Source: Streptomyces sp. NBC_00341 (GTDB lineage: Bacteria > Actinomycetota > Actinomycetes > Streptomycetales > Streptomycetaceae). From it: DNA of 64,000 nucleotides. Below the pieces are notes generated by a model. It saw only the letters and a list, made by a program, of their open reading frames with translations, had not been told where the DNA came from and did not search any database. Below are positions 8,395 through 22,546 of this stretch, piece after piece. The stretch lies in contig NZ_CP108002.1 of NCBI RefSeq assembly GCF_041435055.1, positions 1,302,001 through 1,366,000 of the forward strand, written 5' to 3'. The translations under genes and the position numbers were made by a program. Each line of letters starts with the position of its first letter. Positions within the stretch are counted from its first letter, which is position 1.

Positions 8395-9327
8395 TCAGCT
8401 GCCGACGAGCTCGCCGGGGACGATCCGCACGCCGCGCGCCCAGTCCGCGGCCCGCATCGGCTTCTTGCCCTGCGGCTGGACCCAGAGCAGCTCGACCGCG
8501 TGCGATCCGGTGCCCACGTACACGTTGTTCTTGGCCGCCGACAGCTCGCCGGGCGCCAGATCGGCCCGGTCCACGACGGGCACCGCCTGCACCAGCTTGA
8601 GCCGCTCGCCGCGGAAGAGCGTCCAGGCGCCGGGGGCGGGGGTGCAGCCGCGGACCACCCGGTCGACGCGCAGGGCGGGCGCCGACCACTCGATCCGGGC
8701 GTCCTCGACGCTGATCTTCGGCGCGAGGGTGACCCCCTCCGCGGGCTGCGGCACGGCGTGCAGGGTGCCGTCCTCGATGCCGTCCATGGTCGCGGCGAGC
8801 AGCCCGGCCCCGGCGAAGGCCAGCCGGGTCAGCAGGTCACCGCTGGTGTCGGTGGGCCGGACCTCCTCGGTGAGCACTCCGTACACGGGCCCGGAGTCGA
8901 GCCCCTCCTCGATCAGGAAGGTGGAGGCGCCCGTCACCTCGTCGCCCGCCATGACGGAGTGCTGCACGGGTGCGGCGCCGCGCCAGGCCGGCAGCAGCGA
9001 GAAGTGCAGGTTGACCCAGCCCCGGGCGGGAACATCCAGCGCGGCCTTGGGCAGCAGCGCCCCGTAGGCGACGACCGGGCAGCAGTCCGGCGCGATCTCC
9101 CGCAGCCGTGCCAGGAAGTCCGCGTCCCGCGGCTTGGCCGGCTTGAGCACCTCGATCCCGGCCTCCTCCGCCCGCTCCGCGACGGGACTGGCCACCAACC
9201 TGCGGCCGCGCCCCGCGGGCGCGTCGGGCCGGGTGACGACGGCGGCGACCTCGTGCCGGCCGGAGGCGATCAGTGCGTCCAGTGCGGGTACGGCTACCTC
9301 GGGGGTGCCTGCGAAGACGAGCTTCAT
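8395..9327 (-). CDS. fmt: Methionyl-tRNA formyltransferase
   Basis: Fmt formylates initiator methionyl-tRNA using 10-formyltetrahydrofolate. The start '[19 protein letters not shown]' and the folate/catalytic segment '[17 protein letters not shown]' are diagnostic; '[14 protein letters not shown]' follows. Length is 310 residues, as expected. It is probably cotranscribed with rsmB and has its promoter in 9328-9568, which it shares divergently with the next gene. Confidence 0.96.
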   Translation of the reverse strand: MKLVFAGTPEVAVPALDALIASGRHEVAAVVTRPDAPAGRGRRLVASPVAERAEEAGIEVLKPAKPRDADFLARLREIAPDCCPVVAYGALLPKAALDVPARGWVNLHFSLLPAWRGAAPVQHSVMAGDEVTGASTFLIEEGLDSGPVYGVLTEEVRPTDTSGDLLTRLAFAGAGLLAATMDGIEDGTLHAVPQPAEGVTLAPKISVEDARIEWSAPALRVDRVVRGCTPAPGAWTLFRGERLKLVQAVPVVDRADLAPGELSAAKNNVYVGTGSHAVELLWVQPQGKKPMRAADWARGVRIVPGELVGS

Positions 9328-9411
9328 GGGTGGCTGACTGCCTCTCAGGCCGAAACGTTACGGTGACGAGCAACGCACAAGTCTATGGTCCCGGGGGCCG
9401 GCGCCCTCCCA

Positions 9412-9460
9412 GGGGGCGTACGCACGGTTGCGCGCCCCTCGCAGGTGCGTATACGCCCCC
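9412..9460. repeat. Inverted repeat in the fmt / HTH-protein divergent region
   Basis: A GGGGGCGTACGCAC arm (9412-9425) faces GTGCGTATACGCCCCC (9445-9460), with a two-base bulge and a loop of about 19 bases. It lies between two divergent starts, so it could be an operator or a transcript hairpin. No known regulator motif was recognised. Confidence 0.5.
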
Positions 9461-9469
9461 GTAGCGTGA

Positions 9470-10111
<642 letters not shown>

Positions 10112-10127
10112 CACTCCCGGGCCCTTG

Positions 10128-10503
10128 GTGCGGGTGCTCCGCCTGTGCGGGGTGCGCCTGGTCCGGTGGGTGGGGGTGGTGCCCCTCCGGGGCGTCTCCT
10201 CGAAAATGGCGTGTTCACCCGGGTACGTGAGGGACCCGGGTCGTACGCCATTTCCTGCGGGGACTCCCCTGCACGTCCCCACCCCAGCATCGTGCGCGTC
10301 TGAACACCGGCGAAACGACTGTCGCAGACGCGCGACGAGTGGGTCCGGGGGCGTGCAGGGGAGTCCCCGCAGAAAATTGGCGTACTACCCGGCCCCCGCT
10401 ACGTCTCCGGTCGCCACGCCAGTTTTTGAGGAGACGCCCCGGAGGGCCCCCGAACCCCCACCCACCGTGCAGGCGCACCCCGCACCCGGCGGAGCCCCCG
10501 CAC
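10128..10503. repeat. 376-nt nested imperfect palindrome between convergent genes
   Basis: The stretch 10112-10568 has no credible gene. From 10128 to 10302 the sequence is matched, with mismatches, by the reverse complement of 10325-10503, leaving a loop of 22 bases (10303-10324). Shared blocks include GGGGCGTCTCCTC, ATGGCGT-like cores, CTGCGGGGACTCCCCTGCAC and GCGCGTCTG. Each arm is itself a smaller quasi-palindrome: GGGGCGTCTCC faces GGGGACTCCCC around the GGCGT...ACGCC core. It lies between the convergent 9569 gene and priA. It may be a dispersed or mobile repeat and may also act as a two-way terminator. Confidence 0.75.
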
Positions 10504-10568
10504 CACCCAAGCCCGTCCGGCGATTGAGGACAAAACCCGCGCCAAGGAGAAGCGGCAACGTCACGCCG

Positions 10569-12716
10569 TCACCCGATGTCCGGCGGGTCCACCCTGATCC
10601 GTACCGGACCCCCGCCTCCCCCACGGGACATCCGCGCCGCCTGCGCGGACTTCAGCGCGGCCGCCAGCGCCGCCCCGCTGCCCGGACGCACCCGGACCAG
10701 GGCCCGCTCCCAGGTCTCCCCCGGCGGCGCGTCGAACGGCCTGCGGGGCCGTCCGGGCTCGGCGGAGGGGACCGGCACCGGACCGAGCACCTCCGCGTCC
10801 GCCGGCAGCTCCGCGGTGGCCAGGAACGCGGCGAGTGCCTGCGGCTCCCCCGTCACCGACGCCATCCGGGACACCGGCGGAAAGCCCAGCTCGGCCCGTT
10901 CCGCCAGCTCACGGCGGGCGTGACCGACCGGGTCCCAGCGCACCAGGGCCTGCACCGGACGCAGCGTCGGCTCCGCGACGATCACCACCGTGCCGCCCTC
11001 CGGCTGCCCCCGTACCAGCGCGGCGGCCGCCGTCCAGCGGCGCAGCGCCTCCTCACCGGCCCGCAGATCGGGGCGGCCGACCATCGCCCAGCCGTCCAGC
11101 AGCAGCGCGGCCGCGTACCCGCCCTCCGCGACGGGTTCTGCGCCGGGGGTGCTGACCACGAGCGCGGGCTGATCCGGCACCGAGTCCAGCACGTGGTCGC
11201 GTCCTGAGGTCCGCACCGGTACGGCGGGAAACGCCCGGCCGAGCTCCTCCGCCGTGCGGCGGGCCCCGACGATCTGGGCGCGCAGCCGGCGGCCCCCGCA
11301 GGCCACGCAGTGCCAGGACGTCTCGGGCAGGCCGCACCAGGCGCAGTTCAGGTCCCGCTGGTCGGGCGCCTCCAGCGGTCCCGCGCAGTGCCGGCAGCGC
11401 GCGGGCTCCCGGCAGCGCTCGCAGGCCAGCCGCGGGGCGTACCCGCGACGCGGCACCTGGACGAGCACCGGGCCGCTGCGCAGTCCGTCCCGGACGGTCT
11501 GCCAGGCGAGGCTCGGCAGCCTCGCGGCCCGTGCGGCGCCGTCCCGCGCGAGCTCGCCGTCCCCGACGGTACGCACCAGGGGCGCCGCGATCCTGGTCTG
11601 CTCCCGGTCGGCGCGCAGCGGCAGCGCCCAGCCGCTCTCGACCAGCTGGGCGGCCTCCACGGTGCAGTTCGTACCGCCGAGCAGGAAGCCGCACCCGCTG
11701 TGCGCCGCCCGCAGTTCGAGGACCTCGCGGACGTGCGGGAAGGGGGCGTTGTCATCGCTGTGGCTGGAGTCCCCGTCGTCCCAGACGGCGACCAGGCCGA
11801 GGTTGGCGACCGGGGCGAACATCGCGGCCCGCGTACCCACGACCGCCCGGACGGACCCGCGCCGCACGGCGAGCCACTCCCGGTACCGCTTCTCCGGGCC
11901 GGAGCCGGCGGTCAGCAGGGCGTGGCGGCCCTCACCGAGGATCCCGGTGAGCGCGGTGTCGGCCCGTGCCGCGGTCCGTCCGTCGGGGACCACCACCAGT
12001 GCGCCGCGTCCGGAGGCGAGGGTCGCGCCGACGGCCCTGGCGATCTCCTCCGGCCAGTGCGGTCCCGGCAGGGCGGTCCACACGGCCCTGGGCGCGCCGC
12101 CGGAGGCCAGCGCGTCCAGGAACGCCGCGCCCTGCCCGTAGCGCGCCCAGCTCCCCGGAGCGGGGGCCGGGGGCGGCGGCAGGGGTTCGGGAGAGGGCTT
12201 GGACTCGGCGCGGGCGTTCCTCGGCGGCACCGCGAGCTGCAGGACGTCCGCGAGACTGCCGGCGTACCGGTCGGCCACGGCTCGGGCGAGGCCGAGCAGC
12301 TCGGGCCCGAGGACCGGTTCGGGTGACACGACGGAGGCGAGGGCGGCCAGCGCCCCGCCGTAGTCGGACTCGGCCAGCCGCTCGACCAGGAATCCGTCGA
12401 TCAGGCCGCCGCCCTCGCGCCGCCCGCCCCGGACATTGCGGCCGCCCGCGCCGAAGCGCACCCGCACCCGCACCCCGGGCTGCGCGACGGCGTCGAGCTC
12501 CTCGGGGACGGCGTAGTCGAAGTACTGGTCGAGGTGGAGCGCGCCCTTGTTCACCAGGACGCGGGCGACGGGCAGCTCACCGGCGAGGGCGGCGCCGCGC
12601 CAGGTCCTCGGTTTGGCGCGGGGCACCTTGGCCTGCCGCACCGTCTCCCGAATCAGCGCAAGCTGCTCCGGAGCCCCGGTGCCGGGCTCGTCGGACCCCT
12701 CGTTGTCGCTGCTCAC
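10569..12716 (-). CDS. priA: PriA-like primosomal protein N', helicase motifs degenerate
   Basis: PriA reloads replication at collapsed forks. The N-terminal 3'-DNA-binding domain begins around 'ARVLVNKGALHLDQYFDYAVPEEL', and the central eight-cysteine zinc-binding region is clear ('CERCREPARCRHC', 'CAWCG', 'CVACGGRRL'). The helicase motifs are not intact: no Walker A GxGKT is seen, and the DEAH position reads 'VWDDGDSSHSDD'. This matches actinobacterial PriA proteins regarded as inactive helicases. A GTG at 12716 is chosen, with AGGA eight bases upstream; the frame continues to 12773. It lies downstream of metK behind a terminator. Confidence 0.88.
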   Translation of the reverse strand: MSSDNEGSDEPGTGAPEQLALIRETVRQAKVPRAKPRTWRGAALAGELPVARVLVNKGALHLDQYFDYAVPEELDAVAQPGVRVRVRFGAGGRNVRGGRREGGGLIDGFLVERLAESDYGGALAALASVVSPEPVLGPELLGLARAVADRYAGSLADVLQLAVPPRNARAESKPSPEPLPPPPAPAPGSWARYGQGAAFLDALASGGAPRAVWTALPGPHWPEEIARAVGATLASGRGALVVVPDGRTAARADTALTGILGEGRHALLTAGSGPEKRYREWLAVRRGSVRAVVGTRAAMFAPVANLGLVAVWDDGDSSHSDDNAPFPHVREVLELRAAHSGCGFLLGGTNCTVEAAQLVESGWALPLRADREQTRIAAPLVRTVGDGELARDGAARAARLPSLAWQTVRDGLRSGPVLVQVPRRGYAPRLACERCREPARCRHCAGPLEAPDQRDLNCAWCGLPETSWHCVACGGRRLRAQIVGARRTAEELGRAFPAVPVRTSGRDHVLDSVPDQPALVVSTPGAEPVAEGGYAAALLLDGWAMVGRPDLRAGEEALRRWTAAAALVRGQPEGGTVVIVAEPTLRPVQALVRWDPVGHARRELAERAELGFPPVSRMASVTGEPQALAAFLATAELPADAEVLGPVPVPSAEPGRPRRPFDAPPGETWERALVRVRPGSGAALAAALKSAQAARMSRGGGGGPVRIRVDPPDIG

Positions 12717-12775
12717 AGCCAAATTCCTACCAGACGCCACTGACATTCCGGCCGGCTCCGAGCCCGGACGCAACG

Positions 12776-12812
12776 CCGGAGCCCGGACACCGATGGGGCG
12801 TCCGGGCTCCGG
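12776..12812 (-). terminator. metK terminator hairpin
   Basis: A perfect 13-base stem (12776-12788 with 12800-12812) around an 11-base loop, placed between the metK stop and the priA start. Confidence 0.75.
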
Positions 12813-12848
12813 CGAAAGGGTGCCCGCTGGGCGGGGCCGGCCTGGGAC

Positions 12849-14057
12849 CTACAGGCCCGCGGCCCCCCGCAGTGCCTCCACCCGGTCCGTGCGCTCCCAG
12901 GTGAAGTCGGGGAGCTCACGGCCGAAGTGGCCGTACGCGGCGGTCTGGGCGTAGATCGGGCGGAGCAGGTCGAGGTCCCGGATGATCGCGGCCGGGCGGA
13001 GGTCGAAGACCTCGCCGATGGCGTGCTCGATCTTCTCGGTCTCGATCACGGCGGTGCCGAAGGTCTCGACGAAGAGGCCCACCGGCTCGGCCTTGCCGAT
13101 CGCGTAGGCGACCTGGACCTCGCAGCGGGCGGCGAGCCCGGCGGCGACGACGTTCTTGGCGACCCAGCGCATCGCGTAGGCGGCCGAACGGTCCACCTTG
13201 GACGGGTCCTTGCCGGAGAAGGCACCGCCGCCGTGACGGGCCATGCCGCCGTAGGTGTCGATGATGATCTTGCGGCCGGTGAGACCCGCGTCGCCCATCG
13301 GGCCGCCGATCTCGAAGCGTCCGGTCGGGTTCACCAGCAGGCGGTAGCCCTCGGTGTCCAGCTTGATGCCGTCCTCGATCAGCTGCGAGAGCACGTGCTC
13401 GACGACGAACTCGCGGATGTCCGGTGCGAGGAGCGAGTCGAGGTCGATGTCGCTGGCGTGCTGCGAGGAGACGACGACCGTGTCGAGCCGGACGGCCTTG
13501 TCACCGTCGTACTCGATGGTGACCTGGGTCTTGCCGTCGGGACGCAGGTACGGGATGGTCCCGTTCTTGCGGACCTCGGACAGCCGGCGCGACAGCCGGT
13601 GCGCGAGGTGGATCGGCAGCGGCATCAGCTCGGGCGTCTCGTCGCAGGCGTACCCGAACATCAGGCCCTGGTCGCCGGCGCCCTGCTTGTCGAGTTCGTC
13701 CTCATCGCCCTCGACCCGCTTCTCGTACGCGGTGTCGACGCCCTGCGCGATGTCGGGCGACTGCGCGCCGATGGACACCGAGACGCCGCAGGAGGCGCCG
13801 TCGAAGCCCTTCTTGGAGGAGTCGTAGCCGATCTCCAGGATCTTGTCGCGCACCAGCTGGGCGATCGGGGCGTAGGCCTTGGTCGTGACCTCACCCGCAA
13901 CATGCACCTGACCTGTGGTGATCAAGGTCTCGACGGCAACGCGCGACGTCGGGTCCTCTCGGAGGAGTGCATCGAGAATGGTGTCGCTGATCTGGTCAGC
14001 GATCTTGTCGGGGTGACCCTCGGTAACGGACTCCGAGGTGAAGAGACGGCGGGACAC
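12849..14057 (-). CDS. metK: S-adenosylmethionine synthase
   Basis: MetK makes S-adenosylmethionine from methionine and ATP. Signatures are '[20 protein letters not shown]', the ATP-binding '[12 protein letters not shown]' and the phosphate loop '[19 protein letters not shown]'. The 402 residues are standard and the start is a GTG at 14057. The enzyme supplies the methyl donor for methyltransferases, including the one in the preQ0 operon. The 14058-14299 leader has a promoter-like sequence but no recognisable SAM riboswitch. Confidence 0.98.
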   Translation of the reverse strand: MSRRLFTSESVTEGHPDKIADQISDTILDALLREDPTSRVAVETLITTGQVHVAGEVTTKAYAPIAQLVRDKILEIGYDSSKKGFDGASCGVSVSIGAQSPDIAQGVDTAYEKRVEGDEDELDKQGAGDQGLMFGYACDETPELMPLPIHLAHRLSRRLSEVRKNGTIPYLRPDGKTQVTIEYDGDKAVRLDTVVVSSQHASDIDLDSLLAPDIREFVVEHVLSQLIEDGIKLDTEGYRLLVNPTGRFEIGGPMGDAGLTGRKIIIDTYGGMARHGGGAFSGKDPSKVDRSAAYAMRWVAKNVVAAGLAARCEVQVAYAIGKAEPVGLFVETFGTAVIETEKIEHAIGEVFDLRPAAIIRDLDLLRPIYAQTAAYGHFGRELPDFTWERTDRVEALRGAAGL

Positions 14058-14138
14058 ATCGCTCCCTGGGGTTGCAGCGGCTGCTGGCTGATCATTGGCG
14101 GACGGGCCCGGGAGCTGCGCCCGGTACGGTCCTGGACC

Positions 14139-14169
14139 AGTTTATCGGTCGGCTCCGGCCGGTGGACAA
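14139..14169 (-). promoter_or_regulatory. Candidate metK promoter
   Basis: On the minus strand TTGTCC (14164-14169) and TAAACT (14139-14144), separated by 19 bases, lie about 80 bases before the metK GTG. The boxes are good but the spacer is long. Confidence 0.4.
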
Positions 14170-14299
14170 CGTGTCTCGCCCTTTGGGAGTTCTGTGACAT
14201 GTGGCACGGCCGTCCGAAGGCCCCTCGGCGGCGTCTCCGGACGCCGTCCGGTGCCGTGTTCCCGGGGGACCGGGCCGTCGGAGCGGCGTCACGGGAAAT

Positions 14300-15502
14300 T
14301 CACGCAAGTCGTGGCGACACGAGGTCCCAGACCGTGTCGGCGAGCGCCTCCTTGGGCCCGAACGGCACCGGGGTCTCGCCGCCGTCGGCCGCCAGCACCA
14401 CCGCCTCGTTCTCCTCCGCGCCGAAGGTCCTGCGCTCCCCCACCTCGTTGACCACCAGCAGGTCGCAGCCCTTGCGGCGGAGCTTCTCGCGCCCGTTGGC
14501 CAGGACGTTGTCGGTCTCGGCGGCGAATCCGACGACGATCTGTTCCGGCCGGGCGCGCCGCCCGGCGACCTCCGCGAGGATGTCCGGGTTGCGGACGAGC
14601 GCGATCGGCGCGGGCTCCTGGCCGTCCTTCTTCTTGATCTTCCCGGCGGCGTACTCGGCCGGGCGGAAGTCGGCCACCGCCGCCGCCATCACCACGACGT
14701 CCGCGTCCGCCGCCGCCTTCAGCACGGCCTCGCGCAGCTGTGTCGCGGTGCCGACCCGGACGATGTCGGCCCCGGACGGGTCGGGCAGGCCGGTGTTGGC
14801 CTCGACGAGCGTGACCCGCGCGCCGCGGGCGACGGCGGTCCGGGCGAGCGCGTACCCCTGCTTCCCGGAGGAGCGGTTGCCGAGGTAGCGGACCGGGTCG
14901 AGCGGTTCGCGGGTGCCGCCCGCGCTGATCACCACATGGCGGCCCGCCAGATCGGGGGCGGCGGGCCCGCGGGCCAGCACGCGGCGGCAGACCTCGAAGA
15001 TCTCCCCCGGATCCGGCAGCCTGCCCTTGCCGGTGTCGACGCCGGTGAGCCGGCCCACGGCGGGCTCGATGACGACGGCGCCCCGGCGGCGCAGGGTGGC
15101 GACGTTCTCCCGGGTGGCCGGGTGCTCCCACATCTCGGTGTGCATGGCGGGCGCGAAGACGACCGGACAGCGGGCGGTGAGCAGTGTGTTGGTGAGGAGG
15201 TCGTCGGCGAGCCCGTGGGCGGCCCTGGCCAGCAGGTCGGCGGTGGCGGGGGCGACGACGACGAGGTCGGCGTGCTGCCCGATGCGTACGTGCGGGACCT
15301 CGTGGACGTCGTTCCAGACCTCGGTCGAGACCGGGTGGCCGGAGAGCGCCGACCAGGTGGCCGCGCCCACGAAGTGGAGCGACGCCTCGGTCGGGACGAC
15401 CCGTACGTCGTGGCCGGACTCGGTCAGCCGGCGCAGCAGCTCGCACGCCTTGTACGCGGCGATGCCGCCGCTGACGCCCAGAACGACCTTCGGCTTCTCC
15501 AC
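14300..15502 (-). CDS. coaBC: Bifunctional phosphopantothenoylcysteine decarboxylase / phosphopantothenate-cysteine ligase
   Basis: CoaBC carries out two coenzyme A steps: joining cysteine to phosphopantothenate, then decarboxylation. The N-terminal flavin domain shows 'VVLGVSGGIAAYKACELL' and 'APAMHTEMW', a variant of the PxMNxxMW motif with His for Asn. The C-terminal CoaB domain shows 'VISAGGTREPLDPVRYLGN', 'SSGKQGYALA' and the lysine-rich 'KIKKKDG'. It has 400 residues from the GTG at 15502; the frame runs upstream to 15559 without conservation. It follows rpoZ and gmk in a conserved order. Confidence 0.95.
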   Translation of the reverse strand: MEKPKVVLGVSGGIAAYKACELLRRLTESGHDVRVVPTEASLHFVGAATWSALSGHPVSTEVWNDVHEVPHVRIGQHADLVVVAPATADLLARAAHGLADDLLTNTLLTARCPVVFAPAMHTEMWEHPATRENVATLRRRGAVVIEPAVGRLTGVDTGKGRLPDPGEIFEVCRRVLARGPAAPDLAGRHVVISAGGTREPLDPVRYLGNRSSGKQGYALARTAVARGARVTLVEANTGLPDPSGADIVRVGTATQLREAVLKAAADADVVVMAAAVADFRPAEYAAGKIKKKDGQEPAPIALVRNPDILAEVAGRRARPEQIVVGFAAETDNVLANGREKLRRKGCDLLVVNEVGERRTFGAEENEAVVLAADGGETPVPFGPKEALADTVWDLVSPRLA

Positions 15503-15646
15503 TGCGTCTCCCCGCACTCGGGTACGTACTCGGATACGTACGCCTCCATGCTGCCTCACCGTCGCGGACGCCGGTCCGCCGCCCCGGACACACCACGGGC
15601 CCGGCGGTGGTGACCGCCGGGCCCGTGGTGAAGGTGCGTTCTCCTG

Positions 15647-15919
15647 CTACTGCGCGGGGCCCTCGATGGCCTCGGAGGTGAGCAGGCCCGCGTTGATCTC
15701 GCGGAGCGCGATCGAGAGCGGCTTCTCGTGGACGTGGGTGTCGACGAGCGGACCGACGTACTCGAGGAGTCCCTCACCGAGCTGCGAGTAGTACGCGTTG
15801 ATCTGGCGCGCGCGCTTGGCGGCGTAGATCACGAGGCTGTACTTCGAGTCGGTTGCTTCGAGGAGCTCATCAATCGGCGGGTTGATGATGCCCTCGGGCG
15901 TGGTGATGGAAGAGGACAC
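15647..15919 (-). CDS. rpoZ: RNA polymerase omega subunit
   Basis: Omega stabilises assembly of the RNA polymerase beta' subunit. The sequence contains '[20 protein letters not shown]' and '[13 protein letters not shown]', as in streptomycete RpoZ. From the GTG at 15919 (GGAAGG six bases upstream) the protein is exactly 90 residues, the length in this genus. It is placed between gmk and coaBC, and the three are probably cotranscribed. Confidence 0.96.
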   Translation of the reverse strand: MSSSITTPEGIINPPIDELLEATDSKYSLVIYAAKRARQINAYYSQLGEGLLEYVGPLVDTHVHEKPLSIALREINAGLLTSEAIEGPAQ

Positions 15920-16009
15920 TCTCTGCCTTCCGAAGGGGGTGAAGATCAAAGAAATCTTTGACAGTCAGGGGCTGTGTGGTGCGGTCCCGTACCGGTGCGA
16001 CCCGTTCGT

Positions 16010-16627
16010 TCAGTCGCCGGCGGCACGGTGGCCGGAAGCCTCCAGCATCAAGGCTAGCAGCTCACGTGCCACATCCTCGACGGAGGTATTGACGAGCGTC
16101 GTATCGAACTCGGATTCGGCGGCCAGTTCGATCCTGGCCGCGGCGAGCCGTCGGTCGATCACGGCGGGCGCCTCGGTGCCCCGGCCGGTGAGCCGGCGCA
16201 CCAGCTCGTCCCAGCTCGGCGGTGCCAGGAAGACCAGCTGGGCGTCGGCCATCGACTGCCTGACCAGCCGGGCGCCCTGGAGGTCGATCTCCAGCAGCAC
16301 CGGCTCGCCCGCCTCAAGACGCTCCTGCACGGCGCGGCGGGGCGTGCCGTAGCGGTTGCCCGCGAACTCGGCCCACTCCAGCAGCTCGCCGTTGGCGATC
16401 AGCTTGTCGAACTCCTCGTTGTCCACGAAGAAGTAGTGGACGCCGTTGCGTTCGCCGGGGCGGGGCTTGCGGGTCGTCGCCGACACGGAGAGCCAGACCT
16501 CGGGGTGGACCTTGCGCATATGCGCGACGACCGTGCTCTTGCCGACCCCCGAGGGGCCGGAGAGCACGGTCAGCCGCGGACGTGCGTCCGGGGGTACGGG
16601 GGACGTCCCCCGGGATGTTGCAGCCAT
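16010..16627 (-). CDS. gmk: Guanylate kinase
   Basis: Gmk phosphorylates GMP to GDP with ATP. The P-loop '[13 protein letters not shown]' and the GMP-binding segments '[13 protein letters not shown]', 'YFFVDNEEF' and 'LLEIDLQGA' are clear. Length is 205 residues. It lies between mihF and rpoZ, as in other actinobacteria. Confidence 0.97.
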   Translation of the reverse strand: MAATSRGTSPVPPDARPRLTVLSGPSGVGKSTVVAHMRKVHPEVWLSVSATTRKPRPGERNGVHYFFVDNEEFDKLIANGELLEWAEFAGNRYGTPRRAVQERLEAGEPVLLEIDLQGARLVRQSMADAQLVFLAPPSWDELVRRLTGRGTEAPAVIDRRLAAARIELAAESEFDTTLVNTSVEDVARELLALMLEASGHRAAGD

Positions 16628-16665
16628 GGAGCGATTATCCAGGTTCTCAGGAGTGCCTGAGAACG

Positions 16666-16989
16666 TCAGGCGGGACTGCCGCCGAACTCACGCTCCAGGG
16701 ATGCGATCTGGTTGGAGCCGAGACCCCGAACTCGGCGGCTCTCGGAGATGCCGAGCCGTTCCATGATCTGTTTGGCGCGGACCTTGCCCACGCCGGGCAG
16801 GGACTCCAGCAGGGCGGAGACCTTCATCTTGCCGATGACGTCGTTCTCCTGGCCCGACTTGATGACCTCGTGGAGGGAGGCGCCGGAGTGCTTGAGTCGA
16901 TTCTTGACCTCGGCCCGCTCCCGGCGAGCCGCGGCGGCCTTTTCGAGCGCGGCTGCGCGCTGTTCAGGGGTAAGGGGCGGAAGAGCCAC
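16666..16989 (-). CDS. mihF: Actinobacterial integration host factor (sIHF/mIHF)
   Basis: This small nucleoid-associated protein bends DNA and influences supercoiling, replication and antibiotic production in Streptomyces. From the GTG at 16989 it has 107 residues, beginning '[19 protein letters not shown]', with the helix-two-turn-helix DNA-binding part '[20 protein letters not shown]' and '[10 protein letters not shown]'. GAGGTGA lies about eight bases upstream. The reading frame extends to 17073 but the extra part is not family-like. It is downstream of the pyr operon, behind that operon's terminator, with its own promoter. Confidence 0.95.
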   Translation of the reverse strand: MALPPLTPEQRAAALEKAAAARRERAEVKNRLKHSGASLHEVIKSGQENDVIGKMKVSALLESLPGVGKVRAKQIMERLGISESRRVRGLGSNQIASLEREFGGSPA

Positions 16990-17097
16990 GCCTACGTCAC
17001 CTCGGATGTCGATCTGTCGGATACGGACCGGTGAGGCAGCGGGATCGCCCCTCACCTGGTGAGCAACGAACAACCTGTGTGCGTTGGCTCTCGACGG

Positions 17098-17126
17098 AGA
17101 CTAGCGGCCAGGGCCGCCGGAGTCAG
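17098..17126 (-). promoter_or_regulatory. Candidate mihF promoter
   Basis: On the minus strand CTGACT (17121-17126) and TAGTCT (17098-17103) with an ideal 17-base spacer, about 110 bases before the mihF start and directly after the pyr terminator. Confidence 0.55.
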
Positions 17127-17142
17127 CGAGAACAGACGAAAA

Positions 17143-17170
17143 GTCCTGGTCAGCCTTTGCCGACCAGGAC
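17143..17170 (-). terminator. pyr operon terminator
   Basis: A nine-base perfect stem (17143-17151 with 17162-17170) and a 10-base loop follow the pyrF stop and are succeeded on the minus strand by TTTTCG. It is one of the few hairpins here with a U-rich tail. Confidence 0.75.
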
Positions 17171-17234
17171 ATTCCTGGCATAACAACCGAGTTTTTTGGT
17201 CAGGATTACGTCAACACGCTGTTACGTGGGATGG

Positions 17235-18070
17235 TCAGCCCTCCGAGACGGCCGCGCGGACCTCGTCCGCGAACCGCTCGGCGGCTTCGCGCAGCCCTGC
17301 CGCGTCCGGACCGTGGCGCAGCACGCCCCGGCTCACGCTGGGCAGCACCTCGCGTACCGCGTCCCCGAAGACCCCCGGCAGATCCGCGGGGGTCGCCCCC
17401 TGCGCGCCGATGCCGGGCGCGAGCAGCGGGCCGTTGATCGCGAGGTTCACGCCCGCGTCCCCGAGGGTGGCGCCGACGACCGCGCCGACCGAGCCGAGCG
17501 GGGTGGCCCCCTCGTTCTCCGCGGCCATGTGGTCGAGCATCAGCTGGGCCAGTGAGCGGCCGTCGGCCGCGGTGGCGCGCTGTACCTCGGCGCCCTCCGG
17601 GTTGGAGGTGAGGGCGAGCACGAAGACGCCCGCGCCGGAGATCGCCGCCGCGTCCAGCGCCGGCCGCAGCGAGCCGAAGCCGAGGTAGGGCGAGACGGTG
17701 ACCGCGTCGGAGAACAGCGGCGAGTCCTTGTCCAGGTAGGTGGCGGCGTAGGCGCCCATGGTGGAGCCGATGTCGCCGCGCTTGGCGTCCATCAGGACCA
17801 GCGCGCCGGCCGCCCGTGCCTCCTCGACGGCCTTCTCCAGGACGGCGATGCCGCGCGAGCCGAAGCGCTCGAAGAACGCCGACTGCGGCTTGAGGACGGC
17901 GACCCGGTCCGCCAGCGCCTCGACGACCGTACGGGTGAACCGCTCCAGGCCCGCGATGTCGTCGTTCAGCCCCCAGGAGGTGAGCAGGGAGGCGTGCGGG
18001 TCGATGCCGACGCAGAGCGGGCCACGGGTGTCCATGGCGCGGCGCAGTCGTGCGCCGAAGGGTTCCGGGG

Positions 18071-18074
<4 letters not shown>
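17235..18074 (-). CDS. pyrF: Orotidine 5'-phosphate decarboxylase
   Basis: PyrF decarboxylates OMP to UMP, the last de novo pyrimidine step. The catalytic segment 'LVLMDAKRGDIGSTM' and 'LCVGIDPHASLL' mark the long (type 2) family found in actinobacteria. The 279 residues agree with this. Its ATG at 18074 overlaps the pyrD stop by four bases, so the two are translationally coupled at the end of the pyr operon. Confidence 0.97.
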
Positions 18075-19180
<1,106 letters not shown>

Positions 19181-19182
19181 CA

Positions 19183-19225
19183 CGGTGTCCTCATGAAGAG
19201 GGGGACACCGTTTCCGGTGTCCCCC
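19183..19225 (-). promoter_or_regulatory. Mutually exclusive hairpins before pyrD
   Basis: On the minus strand an 11-base stem (19215-19225 with 19200-19210) is closed by a GAAA loop within CGGAAACG. The second arm, CGGTGTCC, can instead pair with GGACACCG at 19183-19190, which contains part of the pyrD ribosome-binding site GAGGA. The two pairings exclude each other, which would suit attenuation or translational control. Confidence 0.6.
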
Positions 19226-19237
19226 TGCTGGGCTTCT

Positions 19238-22538
<3,301 letters not shown>

Positions 22539-22546
<8 letters not shown>

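Noticed and set aside
13978..14299. SAM riboswitch upstream of metK
   Set aside because: No SAM-I, SAM-II or SAM-IV core was found in the leader; only a promoter-like sequence.
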